64,000 bases of DNA, from assembly GCA_003213015.1 (NCBI GenBank), contig QCOG01000003.1, forward strand, positions 165,305 through 229,304, read 5' to 3'. Under the pieces are notes generated by a model that was not told the origin of the DNA, ran no database searches, and worked only from the letters and a program-made list of their open reading frames with translations. The position numbers and the translations under genes were made by a program. Below, one piece after another: positions 17,686-26,268 of this stretch (positions are counted from its first letter, which is position 1; every line of letters begins with the position of its first letter). This DNA is from Pelagibacteraceae bacterium AG-430-F16. GTDB taxonomy: Bacteria > Pseudomonadota > Alphaproteobacteria > Pelagibacterales > Pelagibacteraceae.

Positions 17686-18687
17686 TTAAATCCAAGCGGG
17701 AATCGGTAGCCCTTTTTCCTCTAAAAATTTTCTATTAAACAGCTTGGAGTTGTATTTGTCAGATCTGTCACAAAGAATAGTAACGATTGTTTTACCTGGT
17801 CCTAATTTTTTACCAAGTCTTATAGCACCAGCAATATTTACCCCACAACTTGTTCCTAAACTTAGTCCTTCATTTTGAATAAGGTCATAAATGATAGGTA
17901 AGGACTCTTTATCTTCAATAGAGAAAGCGCCATCAATTTTTGCCTCAGCAAAATTTGCAGTAACTCTACTTGATCCTATCCCTTCAGTAATAGAATTACC
18001 TTCACCTTTCAACTCTCCATTTTCAATATAGTTATAGAGTGATGATCCGGCTGGATCTGATAAATAAATTTTAATATTTTTGTTTTTTTCTTTTAAAAAA
18101 TTACTTACACCAGCAATTGTTCCTCCCGTACCAGACGAGCAGACAAAACCATCAACTTTTCCGTCTGTTTGCATCCATATTTCAGGTCCAGTGGTCTCAT
18201 AATGTCCTTTAGAATTGGCGGTGTTATCAAATTGATTAGCCCAAACCACACCATGATTGTTGCTACTCTTTAATTCATCAGCAAGTCTACCTGCTACTTT
18301 TACGTAGTTACCATCATCTTTAAAAGGTTTTGGTTCAACAAGTCTTAAATCTGCGCCCATATTTTTCAACATATCTTTTTTTTCTTGAGTTTGATTATCA
18401 TTCATCACAATGATTGTTTTATACCCAATTGAATTACCAATAAGACAAAGACCAATACCAGTATTACCTGCGGTACCTTCAACAATCGTCCCACCTTTTG
18501 AAATTAATTTTTTTTCTTGAGCATCTTTAATTAATGCTAAAGCGGCTCTATCTTTTACAGATCCACCTGGATTTAAGTATTCTGCTTTACCATAAATATT
18601 GCATCCAGTAATTTCGGATGCAGCTCTTAACTTTACTAATGGTGTATTACCAATCCCTTCAATAAAATTATTTTGAGCATTTTTCAT
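17686..18687 (-). CDS. cysK: Cysteine synthase (O-acetylserine sulfhydrylase), PLP enzyme
   Basis: Converts O-acetylserine and sulfide to cysteine. It is a fold-type II PLP enzyme of 333 residues: PLP lysine in PGGSVKDRAAL, the GTAGNTG loop, the phosphate-binding SSGTGGTIAG and the C-terminal TILCDRSDKYNSKLFN, which is closer to CysK than to cystathionine beta-synthase. The ATG at 18687 begins 1 bp after the cysE stop; an in-frame GTG at 18702 would overlap cysE and is less likely. Together with cysE it forms the two-step cysteine pathway. Confidence 0.93.
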   Translation of the reverse strand: MKNAQNNFIEGIGNTPLVKLRAASEITGCNIYGKAEYLNPGGSVKDRAALALIKDAQEKKLISKGGTIVEGTAGNTGIGLCLIGNSIGYKTIIVMNDNQTQEKKDMLKNMGADLRLVEPKPFKDDGNYVKVAGRLADELKSSNNHGVVWANQFDNTANSKGHYETTGPEIWMQTDGKVDGFVCSSGTGGTIAGVSNFLKEKNKNIKIYLSDPAGSSLYNYIENGELKGEGNSITEGIGSSRVTANFAEAKIDGAFSIEDKESLPIIYDLIQNEGLSLGTSCGVNIAGAIRLGKKLGPGKTIVTILCDRSDKYNSKLFNRKFLEEKGLPIPAWI

Positions 18688-18688
18688 A

Positions 18689-19270
18689 TTAATTTTTATC
18701 ACTTTCAGGAGTTATACCATAGGGTTTAAAATTCTCATCTGAAGCTAAAGTTTCTCCAACATTTTTTGCTGGTATTCCAACCATCACTGCATTATCTGGA
18801 ACATCTTTTGTGACAACTGCGTTTGCACCAATCTTTGCATTTTTGCCTACAGTCACTGGTCCAAGTATTTGTGCACCAGACCCAACTACCACATTATCTT
18901 TAAGTGTAGGATGTCTTTTTATATTTCTTTGTTCATTAGAATTTATACTTGGTGAAATACCTCCTAAGGTTGCCATGTGATAGATCGTTACATTATCTCC
19001 AATTTCTGAAGTTTCACCAATTACAACACCCATTCCATGATCAATAAATAAATTCTTTCCAATATTTGCTTTTGGGTGAATTTCTATTCCAGTTAAAAAT
19101 CTTGAAAACTGAGAGATTATTCTTGCAATTAAATTAAATTTTGCAATTGCAAAAAAATTTGCAATTTTGTGAAAAAAAACAGCCTTAGCACCAGGATAAG
19201 TTAAGATGATACTTAACTTTGATTTGGCAGCTGGATCTCTCTTAATTATAGACTCTAAAAATTCATTCAT
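18689..19270 (-). CDS. cysE: Serine O-acetyltransferase
   Basis: Acetylates serine for cysteine synthesis; a left-handed beta-helix enzyme of 193 residues. It has the CysE N-terminal helical segment ([32 protein letters not shown]), [25 protein letters not shown] with the catalytic HGM, the MATLGG motif and hexapeptide repeats ([26 protein letters not shown]). It is shorter than E. coli CysE but typical of the short alphaproteobacterial form. It is translated just ahead of cysK, and a polycysteine ORF ends 25 nt upstream. Confidence 0.95.
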   Translation of the reverse strand: MNEFLESIIKRDPAAKSKLSIILTYPGAKAVFFHKIANFFAIAKFNLIARIISQFSRFLTGIEIHPKANIGKNLFIDHGMGVVIGETSEIGDNVTIYHMATLGGISPSINSNEQRNIKRHPTLKDNVVVGSGAQILGPVTVGKNAKIGANAVVTKDVPDNAVMVGIPAKNVGETLASDENFKPYGITPESDKN

Positions 19271-19295
19271 AATTTTGTGAAATTAAATTATCTTG

Positions 19296-19412
19296 TTAAT
19301 TGCAACAGCAACAATTATCCTCAGGTTTGCAATTACATTGCATATCCCCATCGCAAGCACATTTGTCGTTAGTGCATTTTGTGCAAATACATTTTGAATT
19401 GTCGCAAGCCAT
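19296..19412 (-). CDS. 38-residue polycysteine ORF upstream of cysE (leader peptide or metallothionein-like)
   Basis: Reading the minus strand from the ATG at 19412, 38 codons run to a TAA at 19296, with 12 cysteines (positions 3, 8, 10, 13, 18, 20, 26, 28, 34-37), three CxC units, a CxCxxC motif and a terminal run of four Cys just before Asn-stop. It ends 25 nt before the cysE start on the same strand. Two readings: a metal-binding metallothionein-like peptide, or a cysteine-responsive attenuator leader, a device known from mycobacterial polycysteine short ORFs. A 6-bp taattg/caatta stem encloses the Cys-run codons. No strong ribosome site is visible. Confidence 0.7.
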   Translation of the reverse strand: MACDNSKCICTKCTNDKCACDGDMQCNCKPEDNCCCCN

Positions 19413-19462
19413 AATTGATATATAGAGCTAATAACTTAATAATCAACCCAAATTTTGTCGCT

Positions 19463-20155
19463 TTAAATTTGATTTAAAGTAAGTCCTTTTACGTTTGCAG
19501 GCACAGCCACATCCATCATTTTTGGATTTGCTAACTTTAGATTATTCATGATCTCTACATATTGATCTATTGAATTAACTTGTAATCTTGGATTATTCTT
19601 TATTTCGTTACCAATTGTAGAATTTTTTTTTCCATTATAATCATGTGCTGGAAAAACTATTGTGTTCTCTGGAAGTTTAAGTAATTTATTGAATAAAGAG
19701 TCATATTGTTGATTTGCATTTCCATTTTGAAAATCGGTTCTTCCGGTACCATTTATTAATAATGTATCTCCAGTAAAAACTCTGTCTTTCATTAAAAAAC
19801 TATATGAACAATCTGTATGTCCAGGCGTATATAAAACTTTTAATTCAATACCATCCAAATTAATTTTTTCATTTTCTTTTACTCTTAAATCAACTACTTC
19901 AGATTTAGAATTTTCACCCATTATTTTTGTGCAATTAGTTCTTTTGCTCAATTCATTTAGCCCAGTAATATGATCAGCATGAATATGCGTATCAATTACT
20001 TTTACTAATTTTAATTTTAGTTTTTCTAAAAGTTTTATATATTCTTCAGTGTGCTCTATTACTGGATCAATTATTAAGGCTTCACGACCTTCACCGCTTG
20101 ACAGTATGTACGTGTAAGTTGAAGACTTATTATCAAATAGTTGTTCAAAAATCAT
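19463..20155 (-). CDS. MBL-fold hydrolase, persulfide dioxygenase (ETHE1)-like
   Basis: A 230-residue metallo-beta-lactamase-fold protein of the ETHE1/persulfide-dioxygenase group, which oxidises glutathione persulfide to sulfite. Motifs: MIFEQLFDNKSSTYTYIL start, iron/zinc ligands in DTHIHADHITG, TPGHTDCSYSF, the ETHE1-type FTGDTLLINGTGRTDFQNG and VFPAHDYNG. I start at the ATG at 20155, where homologues begin, rather than at in-frame TTG/ATG codons upstream. Its place next to cysEK and a peroxiredoxin fits sulfide/persulfide handling (inference). Confidence 0.88.
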   Translation of the reverse strand: MIFEQLFDNKSSTYTYILSSGEGREALIIDPVIEHTEEYIKLLEKLKLKLVKVIDTHIHADHITGLNELSKRTNCTKIMGENSKSEVVDLRVKENEKINLDGIELKVLYTPGHTDCSYSFLMKDRVFTGDTLLINGTGRTDFQNGNANQQYDSLFNKLLKLPENTIVFPAHDYNGKKNSTIGNEIKNNPRLQVNSIDQYVEIMNNLKLANPKMMDVAVPANVKGLTLNQI

Positions 20156-20230
20156 CTTAATAATCATCATATAAAAAATTGCATCGTAAATCAATCTTGC
20201 ATATAATTTGTTTTTAAAAAGGAGATGTAA

Positions 20231-20893
20231 ATGACTCTAAAAATAAATAGTTTAGCGCCTGACTTTAAAGCTAAATCAACAATTGGTGATATTTCATTTC
20301 ATGAATGGCTAGGTGACAGTTGGGGTGTCCTATTTTCACACCCAAAAGACTTTACACCTGTTTGCACAACAGAATTAGGTTCTCTTGCAAAATTAAAACC
20401 TGAATTTGAAAAAAGAAATGTAAAAGTAATTGGTCTTAGTGTCGATCCAGTTTCAGATCACGTAAAGTGGTTAGAAGATATAAAAGATGTAACTGGAAAA
20501 AAACCAGACTACCCAATTATAGCTGATGAGGATCTTAAAATTGCAAAACTTTATAACATGTTAGAAGGTGATGCAGGAACTACTTCAATGGGTAGAACTG
20601 CAGTAGACAATCAAACAGTTAGAACAGTTTTTATTATAAGACCTGATAAAAGAATTGGTTTGTTCTTAACTTATCCAATGGCAACAGGAAGAAACTTTTT
20701 GGAATTATTGAGATCAATAGACTCAATGCAGTTAACTGCAAAACACAAAGTAGCAACACCTGCAGATTGGAAAAAAGGTGAGGAAGTTATCATTGTACCT
20801 GCTGTTAAGGATGATGAAGCTAAAAAATTGTTTCCTAAAGGCTGGAATGCAATTAAACCTTATTTAAGAAAAGTTCCAGATCCATCTAAATAG
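20231..20893 (+). CDS. 1-Cys peroxiredoxin (Prx6 type)
   Basis: Thiol peroxidase of 220 residues. The peroxidatic cysteine is in HPKDFTPVCTTELG, with the Prx6-type GLSVDPVSDHVKWLEDI, YPIIADEDLKIAKLYNM and the C-terminal dimer extension (TPADWKKGEEVIIVPAVKDDEA, FPKGW). No resolving cysteine is seen, which fits the 1-Cys class. An aggag ribosome site precedes the ATG. It is divergent from the persulfide-dioxygenase-like gene, with about 75 bp between the start codons. Confidence 0.95.
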   Translation: MTLKINSLAPDFKAKSTIGDISFHEWLGDSWGVLFSHPKDFTPVCTTELGSLAKLKPEFEKRNVKVIGLSVDPVSDHVKWLEDIKDVTGKKPDYPIIADEDLKIAKLYNMLEGDAGTTSMGRTAVDNQTVRTVFIIRPDKRIGLFLTYPMATGRNFLELLRSIDSMQLTAKHKVATPADWKKGEEVIIVPAVKDDEAKKLFPKGWNAIKPYLRKVPDPSK

Positions 20894-20894
20894 A

Positions 20895-21548
20895 TTGGAT
20901 AAAAAACTTTTAAACCAACAATCTCAGCATTGGGAAAATAATTTCTCAAGTAAGCCTGAGATGTTTGGATTGGATCCAAGCTACTCAGCAAAGAAAGCTC
21001 TCGAAACCTTTAAAAAAAATAAAATTACAAATATTATTGAACTTGGGGCAGGTCTTGGAAGAGACACAATATTTTTTGCACAAAATAATATTCATGTTCA
21101 CGCAATTGATTACAGTTTGTCTGCAACAAATATTATAAAAAAAAGATCTAAAGAAAACAATTTAGACGCTTTAATAAAAGTTGAGAATTACGATATCAGG
21201 AAAAAATTTAATTTTGATAATGAAAATTTTCAAGCATGCTATTCTCATATGTTGTTCTGTATGGCTCTTTCTAATCAAGATTTAAAAGATCTAAATAAAG
21301 AAATTTGGAGAATTTTAAAAAAAGATGGAATAAATATCTACACTGCAAGAAATCAAACAGATGGTGATTTTAAAAAAGGTATCCATAGAGGAGAGGATAT
21401 GTATGAAATGAATGGTTTTATTGTTCATTATTTTTCAGAAAACAAAATTAAGAATCTTTTAGATGGATTTATAAATATAAGTATTGAAAATTTTGATGAG
21501 GGCAGTTTTCCTAGAAAATTGTCTCTAGTAATAAACAAGAAAAAATAA
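20895..21548 (+). CDS. Class I SAM-dependent methyltransferase (TehB/thiopurine-like)
   Basis: A 217-residue methyltransferase: SQHWENNFSSKPEMFGLDPSYSAK opening as in TehB/TPMT-like enzymes, SAM motif I IIELGAGLGRDTIFFAQ, AIDYSLSATNIIKKR, and a late LKKDGINIYTARNQTD. The start is a TTG directly after the peroxiredoxin stop (one base between), and the next ATG would cut into the domain, so TTG is accepted. Substrate unknown; co-transcription with the peroxiredoxin suggests a detoxifying role, which is inference. Confidence 0.85.
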   Translation: MDKKLLNQQSQHWENNFSSKPEMFGLDPSYSAKKALETFKKNKITNIIELGAGLGRDTIFFAQNNIHVHAIDYSLSATNIIKKRSKENNLDALIKVENYDIRKKFNFDNENFQACYSHMLFCMALSNQDLKDLNKEIWRILKKDGINIYTARNQTDGDFKKGIHRGEDMYEMNGFIVHYFSENKIKNLLDGFINISIENFDEGSFPRKLSLVINKKK

Positions 21549-21608
21549 CGTTTTTTGAATGCAATTTAGCCCCATTGGTTTTTTTTAAATAATGATTAAA
21601 TAGACCCT

Positions 21609-22292
21609 ATGAGCAATTTAGAAAGTCATTACAGACCAAGTAGTTTAAGTGATAAGGTAGCTTTATCTTTCACAAAATTTTTAAGGTTTATTGCAGATAC
21701 TTTTTTCAAAAAAAGGTACGGTCATAGAGCCGTCGTATTAGAAACTGTAGCCGCAGTTCCAGGTATGGTTGCCGGAATGCTCATCCATTTAAAATCTCTT
21801 AGAAAGATGGAGGATGACAAAGGATGGATCAAAATCCTTCTAGATGAAGCTGAAAATGAAAGAATGCACTTAATGACATTCATTCATATCGCGAAACCAA
21901 CTTTTATTGAGAGAATTGTTATAATGATTGCTCAATTTATTTTCATAATTACTTATGCAATTATTTATTTAATTTCTCAAAGAACCGCACATAGAATTGT
22001 TGGTTATTTTGAGGAAGAAGCCGTTAGAAGTTACACAGAATATTTACATGAATTAGAAACTGGCAAAATTAAGGATCAACCTGCTCCTGAAGTTGCAATT
22101 AATTATTGGAATTTACCATTACATGCAACACTAAAAGATGTTGTAAAAGTTATTAGAGATGATGAGGCAGGACATAGAGATGTAAATCATAGTTTTGCCG
22201 ATGTAATAGACGAAAGAAAAACAAAAGAAAAAGTTAATACAACTAAAAAAGAAATCACAACAAAAGAAAATTTAAAAGGAAATTATGAATAA
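21609..22292 (+). CDS. aox: Alternative oxidase (cyanide-insensitive ubiquinol oxidase)
   Basis: Membrane-bound di-iron terminal oxidase that takes electrons from ubiquinol to oxygen without pumping protons. All iron-ligand motifs are present in 227 residues: LETVAAVPGM (first Glu), DEAENERMHL (Glu and His), FEEEAVRSYTEYLHE and RDDEAGHRDVNH (Glu and His). Two hydrophobic membrane-associated helices surround residues 95-130. The C-terminus is a charged tail. It overlaps the cupredoxin gene by 8 bp. The length equals that of bacterial AOX. Confidence 0.95.
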   Translation: MSNLESHYRPSSLSDKVALSFTKFLRFIADTFFKKRYGHRAVVLETVAAVPGMVAGMLIHLKSLRKMEDDKGWIKILLDEAENERMHLMTFIHIAKPTFIERIVIMIAQFIFIITYAIIYLISQRTAHRIVGYFEEEAVRSYTEYLHELETGKIKDQPAPEVAINYWNLPLHATLKDVVKVIRDDEAGHRDVNHSFADVIDERKTKEKVNTTKKEITTKENLKGNYE

Positions 22293-22794
22293 AATTTATT
22301 TATATATATTGACTATATTTTTTATTTTTTCATCAGCTTCATTTGCAGATAAAAATATGATGATAGGTTCAAAAGGAAAACTTAATGAAGTAGATAGAAC
22401 AATTAAAGTAAAGATGTATGATAATTATTATGAACCAAAATCATTTAACATTAAAAAGGGTGAGACAATTAAATTTGAAGTAGTTAACGCGGGTAACCTT
22501 GTACATGAATTTAACATTGCTAATGCAATGATGCATAAAAAACATCAGCCAGAGATGGAGAGAATGGTTGAAAATGAAATTTTATTAGCAGACTCGATTG
22601 ATAAAGAAAAAATGAAAAAAATGGCAAAAATGGATAAGGCAATGGGACACTCACACAGCAATAGTGTTCTTTTAGCTCCAAATGAAAAAGGTGATTTAGT
22701 TTGGAAGTTTGACAATGCAATGAATATTGAAATTGCATGTAATGTCCCTGGCCATTATCAAATTGGTATGGTAGCTAAAGTAGAGTTAGAATAA
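22285..22794 (+). CDS. Periplasmic cupredoxin (blue-copper protein)
   Basis: A 169-residue secreted protein with an N-terminal signal peptide (ILTIFFIFSSASFA). It has a plastocyanin/azurin-like fold with type 1 copper ligands: His in NLVHEFNIAN, and Cys, His and Met in IACNVPGHYQIGM. A Met/His/Lys-rich insertion (HKKHQPEMERM ... AKMDKAMGHSHS) between the strands could bind extra copper. It is probably an electron carrier or copper chaperone. The 8-bp overlap with the alternative oxidase shows co-translation. Confidence 0.9.
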   Translation: MNKIYLYILTIFFIFSSASFADKNMMIGSKGKLNEVDRTIKVKMYDNYYEPKSFNIKKGETIKFEVVNAGNLVHEFNIANAMMHKKHQPEMERMVENEILLADSIDKEKMKKMAKMDKAMGHSHSNSVLLAPNEKGDLVWKFDNAMNIEIACNVPGHYQIGMVAKVELE

Positions 22795-22815
22795 CTCTAT
22801 AAAAAATTTACTTAA

Positions 22816-23259
22816 ATGAGTTCAGAGAGTTTAACCTTTAATTGGTCTTGCAAACACACATGGAAAAGAAGTGCAAAAAACACAGCTTGGTGTTTACTTG
22901 GATGCTCTATTGGTGATTTTGGAACAATTTTATTTTTTCAATTAAGTAAAATTCCATTTCCAGTTCTTGGTATTATGACTTTAGCAATAATCAATGGATT
23001 AATTACAAGTATAATTTTGGAAACAGTTATACTTATGAAACAAAATTTTGATTTTAGAAAAGCATTTAATACAGCAATAGGGATGAGTTTTATATCTATG
23101 ATTAGTATGGAAGTTGCAATGAATCTAACAGATTATCTTTTAACAGGTGGAGCAATATTAACTTGGCGGGTAGTGCCATTAATGTTGATTGTAGGTTTCG
23201 TAACCCCTTGGCCTTATAATTATTGGAGATTAAAAAAATTTAATATAGCTTGCCACTAA
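22816..23259 (+). CDS. DUF4396 membrane protein
   Basis: A 147-residue inner-membrane protein of the DUF4396 family: short polar start with WSCKHTWKRSAKNTAWCLLGCSIGDFG, then four TM helices and a terminal PWPYNYWRLKKF. The N-terminal Cys/His pair (SCKH) and the GCSIGD helix are typical. Function is unknown; members are often found beside copper/cupredoxin genes, as here. Its 3' end overlaps the convergent methyltransferase by 4 bp. Confidence 0.85.
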   Translation: MSSESLTFNWSCKHTWKRSAKNTAWCLLGCSIGDFGTILFFQLSKIPFPVLGIMTLAIINGLITSIILETVILMKQNFDFRKAFNTAIGMSFISMISMEVAMNLTDYLLTGGAILTWRVVPLMLIVGFVTPWPYNYWRLKKFNIACH

Positions 23260-23963
23260 ATTTTTTTTAATTTGCAGAATATCAGAAATCCTGGAAAAAA
23301 TTTCGTTAAAAAATTATCTAAAATAATCATAGATTTTGCAAATTTAAAGGAGATGAAGGCGAGAAAAGGCGAAATTAACATGAAGGAATTTAATTCCACA
23401 ATTTGAAACCCATTTCTATTCAATGATTGTTTTATCCTATTTTTGGTAAATTTATTTATGTGTTCATGTTTATAGTCAACAGGAGACACCTGGTTTAAAA
23501 TTAGTTCTAAAACTGGCCATAAAGAAAAATAATTTGGAGTTGAGAGACATATAGTGCCTTCCTTTTTAAGTACTCTTTTACACTCTTTTAATAAATAATT
23601 AAGGTCAGTATCATCAATATGTTCTATCAATTCGATTAAAGAAATACTATCTACAGAGTTAGTTTTAATAGGCAATTTGTTTTTGTAAGAAATAAACTTA
23701 ATCTTTTTATTAGAGTAGTTTTTTTTGGCATATTTAATCTGATTTTGAGAAATATCAATTCCGATAGATTTCTTTTTTAAAATTCCCAAAAAAGTTCCAG
23801 GACCACAACCTATATCTAAATGAAAAGAGCTTTTGGAAATTTTACTTTTAATATAATTAAATTTAATATGGTGCCATGCACTTTGGATACCTTTTTTTTT
23901 TCTAAAGACAATATCGTAATATCCATCTACCACTGAAGTGTTGTAATAATCGATATTTTTCAT
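23256..23963 (-). CDS. Class I SAM-dependent methyltransferase
   Basis: A 235-residue methyltransferase with SAM motif I LDIGCGPGTFLGIL, GIDISQNQIKYAKKN, the SIxLIELIEHIDD post-motif and VLKKEGTICLSTPNYFSLWP. The C-terminal third is hydrophobic (about residues 195-230), suggesting membrane association, as in enzymes that modify lipids or lipid-linked sugars. It may be co-transcribed with the HisD-family gene 12 bp upstream, without obvious metabolic connection. Confidence 0.82.
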   Translation of the reverse strand: MKNIDYYNTSVVDGYYDIVFRKKKGIQSAWHHIKFNYIKSKISKSSFHLDIGCGPGTFLGILKKKSIGIDISQNQIKYAKKNYSNKKIKFISYKNKLPIKTNSVDSISLIELIEHIDDTDLNYLLKECKRVLKKEGTICLSTPNYFSLWPVLELILNQVSPVDYKHEHINKFTKNRIKQSLNRNGFQIVELNSFMLISPFLAFISFKFAKSMIILDNFLTKFFPGFLIFCKLKKI

Positions 23964-23975
23964 GAAACTTATAAT

Positions 23976-25265
23976 CTATTTTTGTGAGTATCCATATTTT
24001 TTTAGTCTCACATCGCCCGTTCTAGCATGAGCTTCCATACCTTCGTATCTTGAAATTCTAGCTGCTGCAGCACCAACTTCTTTTGTAGACTCTTTAGTCA
24101 TTCTTTGAAAACTTAATGTCTTGATAAATTTACCCACAAATAAACCACCAGTATATTTTCCAGCCCCTTTAGTTGGCAATATGTGGTTTGTGCCGGAGCA
24201 TTTATCACCGTAAGCAACAGTAGTCTCTTCTCCAATAAATAATGATCCATAATTTTTTAATCTTTCGTGGAACCATTTTAAATCTTTTGTCTGTAATTCT
24301 AAATGTTCAGGAGCATAATCATCACTTACTTTGATCATTTCTTCATTAGTATCACACAAAATAACTTCACCATAATCTCTCCATGCTGCTTCAGCACTTA
24401 ATTTTGGTACCTCAGGTAATTCTTCAATTAATTCTGGAACCCTTTTCATAACTGCGTCAGCTAAATTTTGACTTGTAGTATATAGCCAAGCAGGTGAGTT
24501 ATAACCATGTTCAGCTTGTCCTACTAAGTCAACCGCAACAATCTCCGGATCTGCTGTTTCATCCGCTATAATTCCAATTTCTGTTGGTCCAGCAAATAAA
24601 TCTATACCAACTTTACCAAATAAAATTCTTTTAGCTTCAGCAACAAATTGATTTCCAGGTCCAACTAAAATATCAGCAGGTGCATTACCAAACAAACCAT
24701 AAGTCATTGCAGCAATAGCTGGAACTCCACCTAAATTTAAAATTACATCTGCGCCACATAAATCGGCTGTATAAATTATAGAGGGGTGGGCACCAATGTT
24801 TTCTTTTGGTGGACTGCATGCGATAATGTTTTTTACTCCAGCTACTTTTGCAGTAGTTACACTCATAACAGCTGATGCAATATGTGCGTATCTTCCTCCA
24901 GGTATATAACACCCAGCCGTGTTTACCGGCACTAGTTTTTGGCCAGCATATAATCCATTTGAAAGCTCAACTTCAAAGTCTTGTCCATAATTTTTTAATT
25001 GTGCTTCAGCAAATTTTTTAACCCTTTCGTAAGAAAATTTAATATCGTCTTTGGTTTTTTGATTTAATTTTTTTTTAATCTCTTCAATTTTTTCTTTAGA
25101 TACAATTATTTCTCCATCGTATTTGTCAAACTTTTTCGTTAATTCTTTACAACCTTCTTCCTTTGATTTTTCAAGATTTTTTAATAGATTTTGAACAATC
25201 TCTTTAGTTTTAGTATCATCAGTTGAAGCTGTTTTAGTTGCTTTTTTCAAATATCTTATTGTCAT
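23976..25265 (-). CDS. Histidinol dehydrogenase-family enzyme, HpsN (sulfopropanediol dehydrogenase)-like
   Basis: Zn- and NAD-dependent two-step alcohol-to-acid dehydrogenase, 429 residues. Conserved metal ligands appear in LVGQAEHGYNSPAW, YAPEHLELQ, YGDKCSGTNHILPT and EGMEAHARTGD. The opening (MTIRYLKKATKT), SGTNHILPTKGAGKYTGGLFVGKF and the context outside any his operon resemble HpsN-like paralogues, which oxidise (R)-2,3-dihydroxypropane-1-sulfonate to sulfolactate, more than biosynthetic HisD (GPNHVLPT). The assignment to sulfonate metabolism is supported by nearby tau genes but remains an inference. Confidence 0.85.
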   Translation of the reverse strand: MTIRYLKKATKTASTDDTKTKEIVQNLLKNLEKSKEEGCKELTKKFDKYDGEIIVSKEKIEEIKKKLNQKTKDDIKFSYERVKKFAEAQLKNYGQDFEVELSNGLYAGQKLVPVNTAGCYIPGGRYAHIASAVMSVTTAKVAGVKNIIACSPPKENIGAHPSIIYTADLCGADVILNLGGVPAIAAMTYGLFGNAPADILVGPGNQFVAEAKRILFGKVGIDLFAGPTEIGIIADETADPEIVAVDLVGQAEHGYNSPAWLYTTSQNLADAVMKRVPELIEELPEVPKLSAEAAWRDYGEVILCDTNEEMIKVSDDYAPEHLELQTKDLKWFHERLKNYGSLFIGEETTVAYGDKCSGTNHILPTKGAGKYTGGLFVGKFIKTLSFQRMTKESTKEVGAAAARISRYEGMEAHARTGDVRLKKYGYSQK

Positions 25266-25288
25266 TTATATTAATTTATATTTCATTC

Positions 25289-26200
25289 TTAATCTAATGC
25301 AACAACTGCTGCAGCTATAGAAGCTAATCTTGCAACTGCTTCATCTGATCTGCTAGTTATAACTACTGGAACTTTTCCACCAACAACAACTCCTGCAGCA
25401 CAAGCTCCCATAAAATATATCATCATTTTAACCAAGGAATTTCCTGCCTCTACACTTGGAACTAATAAAACATCAGCATCACCTGCAACAATATTTTTTA
25501 TTCCTTTTATGGATGCTGATTTTTTCGATATACTGTTATCAAATGCTAGTGGACCAAAAACATCTGCATCTAAATTTTCTTTTTTTGATAATTCAGTTAT
25601 TTCTTTTGCCTCTATTGAACTTTGAATACTATCTAAAACTTCTTCTGTCGCAGATAAAACTGCAACTTTAGGTCTGTTATTTCCAATTCTCTTTGAGAAA
25701 TTTATTACATTTTTTAAAATATGCATCTTAGTTTTAACATTTGGCAAAACATTTAGAGCTCCATCTGTAATGATTAAAGGCTTGTCATCTTTATCTAAAG
25801 ACATATGCCAAATATGACTAAGTCTAGTTTTTCCTAAAAGCTGATATTCTCTTTTTAAAACTTCTTTCATTAATATATCTGTATGAATATGACCTTTAAC
25901 TATAATTTTGATTTTTCCTTGTTTTGCTAATTTAGCAGCCACTATTGCAGTATTATTTTCTACTGGTTCATGAATTATTTCATATAGAGAAATATCAAAT
26001 TTAATTTCCTCAGCACATTTTTGAATTTGTTCTTTATCCCCTATAAAAATTGGTTTGATTAAGTTTTCTTTAACTGCATCCATTACTGAAAGCATTGGCA
26101 AAGGTTTACCTGCATTTACAATTGCTGCGCTTACACCTTTCTTTTTGCTAGCTGCATCCAAAAGATTGTTGGGACACACTATTTGCTTATCTGAAATCAT
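25289..26200 (-). CDS. Phosphate acetyl/butyryltransferase-family enzyme
   Basis: A 303-residue protein of the Pta/Ptb family, which exchanges acyl groups between CoA and phosphate. Signature regions are GKPLPMLSVMDAVKENLIKPIFIGD, VKGHIHTDILMKEVL, LSHIWHMSLDK, ITDGALNVLPN, GPLAFDNSIS and AGDADVLLVPSVEAGNSLVKMM. In Xsc-type sulfonate degradation a Pta converts acetyl phosphate to acetyl-CoA, but no xsc gene is visible here. I start at the ATG at 26200 (MISDKQ); a longer reading would overlap the divergent transporter. It lies 23 bp upstream of the HpsN-like gene. Confidence 0.85.
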   Translation of the reverse strand: MISDKQIVCPNNLLDAASKKKGVSAAIVNAGKPLPMLSVMDAVKENLIKPIFIGDKEQIQKCAEEIKFDISLYEIIHEPVENNTAIVAAKLAKQGKIKIIVKGHIHTDILMKEVLKREYQLLGKTRLSHIWHMSLDKDDKPLIITDGALNVLPNVKTKMHILKNVINFSKRIGNNRPKVAVLSATEEVLDSIQSSIEAKEITELSKKENLDADVFGPLAFDNSISKKSASIKGIKNIVAGDADVLLVPSVEAGNSLVKMMIYFMGACAAGVVVGGKVPVVITSRSDEAVARLASIAAAVVALD

Positions 26201-26268
26201 TAAAAATCTTATATTTGTTTTTATACTGAGTATAAAGGAATTTGAGCATATTTGTGGTAATATAAACT

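Noticed and set aside
24685..24912. Cys/Trp-rich minus-strand frame inside the HisD-family gene
   Set aside because: Same strand but another frame of a gene with clear catalytic motifs, no ribosome site; cysteine content is a frame artefact, unlike the ORF at 19296.
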